Origin: Diphasiastrum complanatum
Lineage: Eukaryota > Streptophyta > Lycopodiopsida > Lycopodiales > Lycopodiaceae
Assembly: GCA_029204225.1 (NCBI GenBank)
Contig: CM055102.1
Location: forward strand, 15,746,229 to 15,810,228
Reading direction: 5' to 3'
Length of the DNA: 64,000 nt
The position numbers and the translations under genes were made by a program. This document shows positions 57,248 through 64,000 of the stretch, piece after piece. How positions within the stretch are numbered: position 1 is the stretch's first letter; the number at the start of each line of letters is the position of its first letter. The notes under the pieces are model-generated. The model searched no databases. It was not told the origin of the DNA and worked only from the letters and a program-made list of their open reading frames with translations.

Positions 57248-59399
57248 CTGCAAATAATTTACACCCAGAAGTTTTTAGAGAGAATCTCTGTGGCGGAAAT
57301 TATAGATGTGATCTTATAAAAAGATTATGCACACTAACTTTAATATTGAAATCAATACACGCACGTGCACACACACCTAGAGCTTTGAAAAGCAGTGAAC
57401 CTGCCTTCCATAAGAACAAAAGTAAGACAACATGAAACAGCCATGCATACTCTAATCAATTGGAAAGAGGCATTTGTGTATGTTCCCAAAAGGTACATTC
57501 CAGTAGTAGTGTCGATTTTCTTATGTACTTCAAATGTCAAGGACAGTGAACACTCTCTGTGGGAATACGGCAGAGTCTCGTATATACATATTTTCATGTT
57601 GCCTAAAATAGAACTCAATATCACAAGGGAGGCATGCAATCTTAAAACTTATGGAGTCTATCCACAAAGTTTCAGACGTCAACTTCATCATGCATAGTCA
57701 AACCAAATGCTACAACATCCCTACTCGCTTTGTCAGTGCCCAAGAGTAGGTTAGGTACATGCACAAACACATTAGCTTTCATAATGGAATCACGAGTCTC
57801 AAATACACAAGCAGACTTCACAAACCCAGTGCCTTGTGTTTTAAGTGCAAACTGGAAATAGCAGACAAGTGCAGGAAAGATAGCAAACAAGTTCCCAAAC
57901 AACAAACTGTCTTGCAATCGGTGCAATAGGACCATGGGAGACTAATTGCAAATATGCTTCAAATAGTTGTGAAAGATAAATTCCAAAATTAGCGCAACTA
58001 ATCCTGTTCCCTATGGTACTATTAAATTAAACCAATCTCTTAAAAAAGTCAACTTACACTTTTCTGAAAAGAAATGTTGTTGATTGCTTTGACTGCATAC
58101 ACAAAACAACAAACAGAGGCTAACAGACATTGCAACAAATTCATCGTAAGATGAAAAGGAACATAAGCCCAGAATGCAGTTCTTTAACTTACCACTCTGA
58201 CTAAGGCTTTAGCTAAATAATAATCAAATGTTGGCCTAGATCTAAGTGACTGTACATTTCTTAACAGCTACCATCTTAGGGCTGCCAATGTCTGCAGCCT
58301 GGACAGTTGGACCTGAGCTACCCCCTCTGAATCAGTAGCTTCTTGTGGTCTCACTTTGGATGGGGGAGCTGGCATGTAGGTAGCCCTACCCTCTCTGAAC
58401 CGCAGCTGCATATGGCGTGCCTTCATCTCCTACTCCAAAATTTCCAATGCCTGCCTCCTCGTCAGGCTCTACATCATCCGTGGATAGGGCCAGGATCCGC
58501 AGTGAATGACAAGGATATCATGTGGAAGCAACATCATCAGGTTGTGACCTGGAAGGCTTTGGAACTATTGTCGCATAATGACTGGACTAGGTTGCTTAAA
58601 TGGTAACCTCAGACCTGCCTGCTGCCAGACAAGCTCTGGCTATTATGAACAGCATGGCAGACCTTGCTCCTAGATACACACCCATTTCTGCAGGCCTAGA
58701 AGCCCCTGTTAGCAGTCTACTTGGCCCTGATGGCCCCAAAGGTGACGGAGATACACTGCATTCCTCATGAGCAGCAATAAGTCTCATCGTCCCCAATCTA
58801 TGTGCATGACACAATGCGCCCATCTTGCCTTGCAAGCCTGAAAAAGTGCACCTTGTAAGAGTGCTTAAATACTACTTAGTAACCTTAAAACTGTGGCCTG
58901 AACAACAACTCATTCTTGTTAAGTTTGTAAACAGTGTCTGCAGTGTTTCTGAGATCTTGAATTATGTCGGTTGCCTCAGGGTATAAAGTCATCCACTTTA
59001 GGGGACTTCAGCTGTTGGAAAGTAGGCTTCCCCATTATCTCAAGCATGTCTATTGTGCTTGAGTTGGGCTTGCCCACCCAGGTTCAATTCTCTCAATGTC
59101 ATTTCCTGTATTTCACTAATTCTAAAAGGTTGGCAATCTTAGCAAAAAATAGTTGACATTCTGAAATGGAATGCGTTCAAAACGTTGCTCCAAAATGCAT
59201 TTCGGAACGGGTAACACTGGTTGATGCACATGGACAATCTCTACATGCTCAATATCAAAGACACAATTTACTTAGATAGCTCTCAAATCCTTGGTTCCAT
59301 CAATTTCTGAAGCAACCGAGCATCATTCTACCATACATGCAGCGCATTTCTGAAACGCGGTTCAGAAACGCGTTTCTGAAATTTTCCAAAAAATTCCAG
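57248..59399 (-). other. TATC: TatC intron sequence, no exon recognised
   Basis: Inferred intron upstream of the VSGYCG exon. The short open frames at 57352-57935 and 58343-58835 show no TatC or other motif. A missing TatC exon ending in FFFTTLK-like residues was looked for and not found. The LINE insertion follows at about 59400. Confidence 0.5.
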
Positions 59400-59572
59400 A
59401 AACGTTTTTTTTTTTTGATTTTTTTTTGGGCAATATGGGTTACATCCCCCATCCCCCTCGCTGCTACATCACCCATCCCCCTCGCTACCTCACCCGCCCC
59501 CCCCCCCCTCGCTACCTCACCCATCTCCCTCCACGCCGTTGCTGCCACCTCAGCAATACCCTCGCTGATGAG

Positions 59573-60420
59573 ATGCCTGCTGTTGCGGCTGACATGGCAC
59601 CCCCCTCCACCTCGTCCCTCTTCTCTTCTTCTTCTTCTTTCACTCCTCTCACTACTGCTCTCCTCTCTCTTTCATCCTCCTCTTCCGCACCGTCCTCACA
59701 CCAATCCACAGCTCCTGCCACCGCACCCATTCCCTACACTCCCTCCAAATCAGTTGAACTCTTTTCCTCTTGGGAAGCTGACCAAATGAGAGCAGGTTTC
59801 CAGCTCTTGAAGCAAGAACTTACACAGTTGAAAGAAGTAGTGGTCTCCTTAGTAAAGGAAAAGAACCTGTTGCAGTCTAAAGTCGCCTCATTGGAGCACG
59901 TGATCAACACTAGGCAAGTTGCAGCCTCGGAAACGCACACCACCATGATACGGGAGCTCGAGCACAAAATTGAACAACATAAAGATTCATGGGCAGCAGT
60001 TTTGAAGAAAGGCACCAAACCTAGCGCCCCCATTTCCTCAGTTATCTCAGCCACCATTTTAGAAGAGCGGTCAAGAGAGCAAAAAGCTCATAACATCAGG
60101 GTTCGTGAGAAACCGGACACACAGGATGCCATGGCCGAAGCTACGAGATTTCTCGAGACCACTCTAGGACATGTGACAGATGGACTAGATACAGCTTGGA
60201 GGACCACCAGGGATGCAGCTTCACTGATCATCCGCTTCACATCCCTAGACAGCCGCAGAGAGGCCTTACGCTGTAGAGCCCAATTGACGATCTTACCTAC
60301 ATCCAGGTTGAGGAGAGGCGTAAAGCCTTCCAAGCGGCTCGAGAGACTGGTAGACGAGTCATATATCGAGATGGGCAGATACGATTTGTTGCTGGCACCC
60401 CTAGCCGTTCCCAGAGCTAG
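59573..60420 (+). pseudogene. LINE ORF1: coiled coil plus L1 ORF1p-like domain
   Basis: Likely starts at MPAVAADMAPPSTSS (59573); the frame is open from further up, at 59435. There is a Ser/Pro-rich N-terminus, then a coiled coil (MRAGFQLLKQELTQLKEVVV, LQSKVASLEHVINTR), then HNIRVREKPDTQDAM, ASLIIRFTSLDSRREALRCR. A frameshift near 60280-60295 moves to the frame DDLTYIQVEERRKAFQAARE, TGRRVIYRDGQIRFVAG, ending at TAG 60418-60420. The order coiled coil, RRM-like block, and C-terminal RR-A-R-G-R block parallels animal and algal L1 ORF1p (Transposase_22), an RNA-binding trimeric chaperone. Most flowering-plant LINE ORF1 proteins instead carry a DUF4283/CCHC arrangement. Confidence 0.7.
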
Positions 60421-63400
60421 GAATTCGGGGCCCCCGGGATTGGTGGGAGCATCCCGGGGCCCCATCCATACCATCTTCAGATTGGGGTATGGAATTGTGA
60501 TGGCATCCACTCATCCTCTACAACAGGTGATCTAATTGACTATATCACTGGACAAGAACTATTGTTTTTTATGGAGACTCAAGAGAGCTAGGTGCGCGGT
60601 TTACCCACCTTCCCGGGATACAGATGGGATTCAGTATACAGATCTGAGACTAGATCAGCCAGTGGCCGTGGTTCGGGAGGAGTGGCTTGTCTCTACAGAG
60701 AGTCCCTTCATCAGATGTTTGAGTTCGTCAGACATGATGAGCATGCACGGTATATTTGGCTTCATATCACAGGACGAGCGATTGGTTTGGACAGGGACGT
60801 CTTCATTGTTGCCTGCTATTTTCCTCCAGAGTCCTCCTCCTTTGCTGAGGGTGTTGGCTCACCTTACTTGGACCTTTCAGTGGATATCATCAGATTTGCA
60901 AAGCAGGGGCATATTTTCCTCACTGGGGATTTTAATGCCCGAACAGCTTCACGACAGACAGAGTTCCATGATGCTACAGATCAGCTGCGAGTTCATGCCC
61001 TGGATAGTGACAACTTGGGGATCACCAGGATCTCCGATGATGGACCGGGACCTATTACTTCATATGGTGAGTACCTGTTGCAGTTTGGTGAGGCACACGA
61101 GTTAGCCATTTATAATGCCCTACCTCACTGGCCTAACTCTGGCAGCTATACGTGTCACCCTCACAGTGGTGGTCATAGTGTAATTGATTACCTCATGGGG
61201 TCACCGTCATCCATTCCTCTCATTCACAGCTTCCGTATCTCCCATACCACTCTCTCTGATCACTCGTTCCTATCCTTCGCTACTGGCCACCTTCCACCAC
61301 CACAACTTCAACACCAGTCCACCATCCCTCCCCGTGCACCCAAATACACCTTCCATCCCCTCTCTATCCCACTCTACCAGGAATCCCTCACCTCCTTACT
61401 TCACTCTTTTCCACACAGTGAATCACTGGAATCACAAGCCGCCTTCCTCACCACTTGTCTCCACTCTGCGGCTACTTTGGCTTTCCCCTCTAAACCTCAT
61501 AAATACAAACCAGTCCATCCTCGATCATCACGACCTTTCCACCCACCGTGGTATGGAAGGGAATGCCGATCCCTTCACCACTCTATCACACATGCTTGTT
61601 TCCACGCCCGCCATCTCCTCCGCTCTTCACGGCAATTGTACAACCGCACACTCCGTCGCAAAAAACGTGCCTATGATGACTCCGAAGGAAACCGCCTTGT
61701 GAACCTTCTTCACAGCTCCTCCTCTGGTGCCTTTTGGCATGAGTTTATCCCTCGTGCCCCTCCCCCTCTTCTGGACGATTTACATATTTGGACCGACTAT
61801 GCTACCCAACTTTACACTATACCCACTGATACGCCCATCTCCATCTCTCCTCGACCTTCAGACTTCACCTTCTTCACCCCTGACTTGGTTCGGGCAGCAA
61901 TCAAAAAGTTGAAAACCCACTGCACCAGAGACATTGAAGATCTTGAGTCTGAGCTACTGATTCACGCCCCCGATACCCTTGCCCCTACATTATCCACTCT
62001 CCTTAACCATGCTGTTGTTGAGGGCTTCCCATCCTCTTGGTGCACCAACATCATACATCCTATCCATAAAAACGGTGACCCCATGGTACCTGGTAATTAC
62101 CACACTATTATGATTGGACATGTCCTCGCGAAGATATATGGCGTTATCCTCCAGTCTGCAGTTAGCTCAGAAGCAGAGTCCAGGAGATTACATGCTTTGG
62201 GTCAGGCAGGGTTCCGCGCTCATTATTCCACTACAGATCACATATTCACACTCTGCACCATCATCGAGGAAGCTAGACACAGGAAAGAAAAGGTTTACTG
62301 TCGTTTTGTGGACTACACGAAAGCCTTTGATTTTGTTCCACGCTCTTTACTTATCTAGAGACTCCGAGACCTAGGTCTCTCTACAAATATTATTCTAGCC
62401 GTCATGGCTCTCTATGAGATTGTTTTGGGTTGCTTTCGTCATGTTAGTGGCATCTTTGAGCAGATCTGGAGTACTATTGGGGTTAAGCATGGATGCTCTC
62501 TCTCACCAGTTCTCTTTGGATTATATATTGACGAGCTAGAGCAGGTCATCTCTCAGTGTGGTGGGGACGGTTGTCGGCTGGGAGACGTTTTGATTGCCAT
62601 CCTTCTCTATGCGGATGATGTGGTACTAGTCTCCTGTACCAGAGAGGGGCTACAGAGACAGTTGGACTGTTTACACACTTTTTGTACTCAGTGGGGTTTA
62701 GGGGTGAACCTCTCGAAGACCAAAGTTATGGTCTTCAATACCTCTCGGGCCTTCATGCAGCGCCAGGAGCTTACCTTCGATGGACAGTCCCTAGAGGTGG
62801 TTTCTTCATGCACTTACCTGGGCGGGCTCTTCTCTGGTCCTACCTTCAGTATGAGACAGGCGGCTACTTCTAGACTTGGAAAGGGCCACTCTTCCCTAGT
62901 CCAGCTGGAGAGATTCTGCTTCCGTAAGTCTATTCGGGATGCTCCGAATAAGTGCAAACTGTTTGATACCATCATCACCCCCTTAGCCTTGTATGCCGCA
63001 GAGATATGGTGTACAGGATTATCATCTGCACACTGGTCTAGCATTTCACGCTTACAAACCACCATGTTGGCTCGCATGATCCGAGCGAAGCCCTCGGTTC
63101 CCCATGAGATCATCCTTGCGGAGTTTGCCACCCCCCCTAATTCACTCATGTCCTCTCATCACCTTCAGACTCAGGGATACCGGCTATCATGGTTCTCTCA
63201 AGCATCACACTTCCTCATGGAAGCATTTGGTATCACTATCACTGATCTCCCTTTGGGTACACACCAGTATATTGGACGTTTTTTATACAGAGCATATCTC
63301 GACCATACCTGGCATCACCAGCTGGGGGTTAAGCCTGACTACTACCGGACTCACTTTCTAGTGCAGGATGCCACTGGTCTTCCAGTTTTACCTCGCTACT

Positions 63401-63984
63401 TGTCTTCTGGACTATCACACGGTCTCTGTTTCACTTTGGGACAGTTCAGAGTCTCCTCACATCAGTTGGCTATTGAGAGAGGCAGATTCCAGGGTACACC
63501 ATGAGAGGAGAGACTATGCCTGCTGTGTCCCCTACATGAGATAGAGTCCGAGGAGCATTTCATCTTCAGATTCCCCATATATTATGAGATTAGAGGGTGA
63601 AATCATTGTTTATTCCGTGACATGCCTACTACACTCAGAGCATTGATGGGATATGAGGACTCTCGCTGTGTTGCACTTATGCTACGAGAGATGGTCTTGC
63701 TGCACCAGGATATGTACCAGACAGCTCACCAGCCACATCCTAGCTCTCAGGCTCAAATTACGTCTTTCTTCACCAGGAGACGGACACGGCCCGATGACGA
63801 TAACGACGACATACCACCTCACCGATGCCAGAGACAGTGTATCACTCGTAGTCATGCAGCAGTTCACACTTCTCGCCTTGTTACGAGAGTACACCGTTTT
63901 CACCCTCTTAGACAACGTCAGCGACGGTCCATACCTCCTAATACAGCTCGTATTACGTCTTTTTTTAGCAGCAGCAGTATCTGA
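60421..63984 (+). pseudogene. LINE ORF2: AP endonuclease, reverse transcriptase, zinc knuckle
   Basis: One frame with stops at 60589, 62356, 63502 and 63598. Endonuclease: VWNCDGIHSSS (Asn), LLFFMETQES (Glu), FLTGDFNART, SVIDYLMGS and LSDHSFLSF, so all catalytic positions remain. RT: VPGNYHTIMIGHVLAKIYGV, FVDYTKAFDFVPR (Asp), VKHGCSLSPVLFGLYIDELE and LLYADDVVLVS (YADD box). The C-terminus has a damaged zinc knuckle (LCLLCPLHEIESEEHF, with Phe for the last Cys) and a tail with two ITSFF motifs (63748-63771, 63943-63966). It nicks DNA and primes reverse transcription at the nick. No ATG precedes the endonuclease: the frame follows the ORF1 TAG directly. About 1,190 codons. Confidence 0.92.
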
Positions 63985-64000
63985 CACTATCTGATACTAC

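Larger units (their letters stand above)
59400..64000 (+). mobile_element. Non-LTR retrotransposon (LINE), L1-like, 3' end outside window
   Basis: A + strand LINE in antisense to TatC, and by inference inside its intron. It has a C-rich 5' region with 22-bp-like repeats (CCCATCCCCCTCGCTACCTCA at 59450-59530), ORF1 (to 60420) and ORF2 (60421-63984) with endonuclease, RT, zinc knuckle and a basic/acidic tail. Damage is limited: one frameshift in ORF1 and four stops in ORF2. No target-site duplication or 3' tail can be seen because the window ends at 64000. It is GC-richer than its surroundings. Confidence 0.92.

Noticed and set aside
57352-58835. Additional TatC exons in the short open frames
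   Set aside because: None shows the conserved stromal N-terminus or the block preceding VSGYCG, and phases do not fit.
59337-59789. Proline/serine-rich + strand ORF overlapping LINE ORF1
   Set aside because: It is in another frame over C-rich 5' repeats and lacks the coiled coil; ORF1 in the neighbouring frame explains the region.
60589-63600. RNA editing restoring the LINE stop codons
   Set aside because: U-to-C editing of stops is organellar in ferns and hornworts and would give Arg or Gln, not Trp. Simple mutation is enough.

Overview
The window is plant nuclear DNA from a repeat-rich, probably large-genome vascular plant. Only two host genes look intact or nearly so. One is a five-exon NIP-type aquaporin on the + strand (22970-25041), closest in motif pattern to the NIP5/NIP6 metalloid channels. 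The other is the last two exons of a chloroplast twin-arginine translocase TatC gene on the - strand (56048-57247), whose upstream exons lie beyond the window. The sparse gene content, the very long TatC intron and a LINE whose ORF1 resembles algal/animal L1 ORF1p would suit a fern, lycophyte or gymnosperm, but this is inference and I cannot name the species.

Layout. 850-3636: decayed Ty1/copia element (-). 3640-4170: fragment of a divergent, CENH3-like histone H3 followed by an unknown decayed coding stretch (+). 4177-5355: array of a roughly 200-bp satellite that switches orientation midway. 5356-10920: 3' half of a Ty3/gypsy element (-) with an extra ORF downstream of integrase and a minisatellite-rich spacer. 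10915-11670: copy of an unknown coiled-coil protein family. 11670-17178: chromodomain-bearing Ty3/gypsy element with both LTRs, PBS and PPT (+). 17240-20180: two copia fragments (-). 22970-25041: NIP gene. 26460-35091: gypsy integrase scrap, a deletion-derivative copia, and a nearly full copia element bounded by related LTRs. 37023-37660: gypsy gag (+). 39840-44060: second copy of the unknown family, gypsy PR-RT (-) and copia gag-PR (-). 44061-45594: LTR and PBS of an Athila/Tat-type gypsy (+). 46161-50112: two divergently oriented reading frames separated by a motif-rich 1.9-kb region, the right one being a CENH3-like histone fold joined to a Ser/Pro linker and an unknown domain. 50240-52518: internally deleted copia (+). 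54075-54420: third copy of the unknown family and a microsatellite. 56048-57247: TatC exons. 59400-64000: a young but broken LINE with ORF1 and a long ORF2 (endonuclease, reverse transcriptase, zinc knuckle, PCNA-binding-like tail).

How things fit together. Most of the window is layered insertion and decay of retroelements. Almost every pol frame carries in-frame stops, many at Trp or Gln codons, as expected from deamination of methylated cytosines. The NIP channel and TatC work independently: one moves small uncharged metalloids across a cell membrane, the other sits in the thylakoid membrane as the twin-arginine receptor.

Most unusual items: the CENH3-like histone-fold fusion and its dispersed fragment, the PIP-box-like tail of the LINE ORF2, the LINE ORF1/ORF2 arrangement, the inverted satellite with a perfect internal palindrome, the repeated unknown coiled-coil family, and the extra ORF of the gypsy element.
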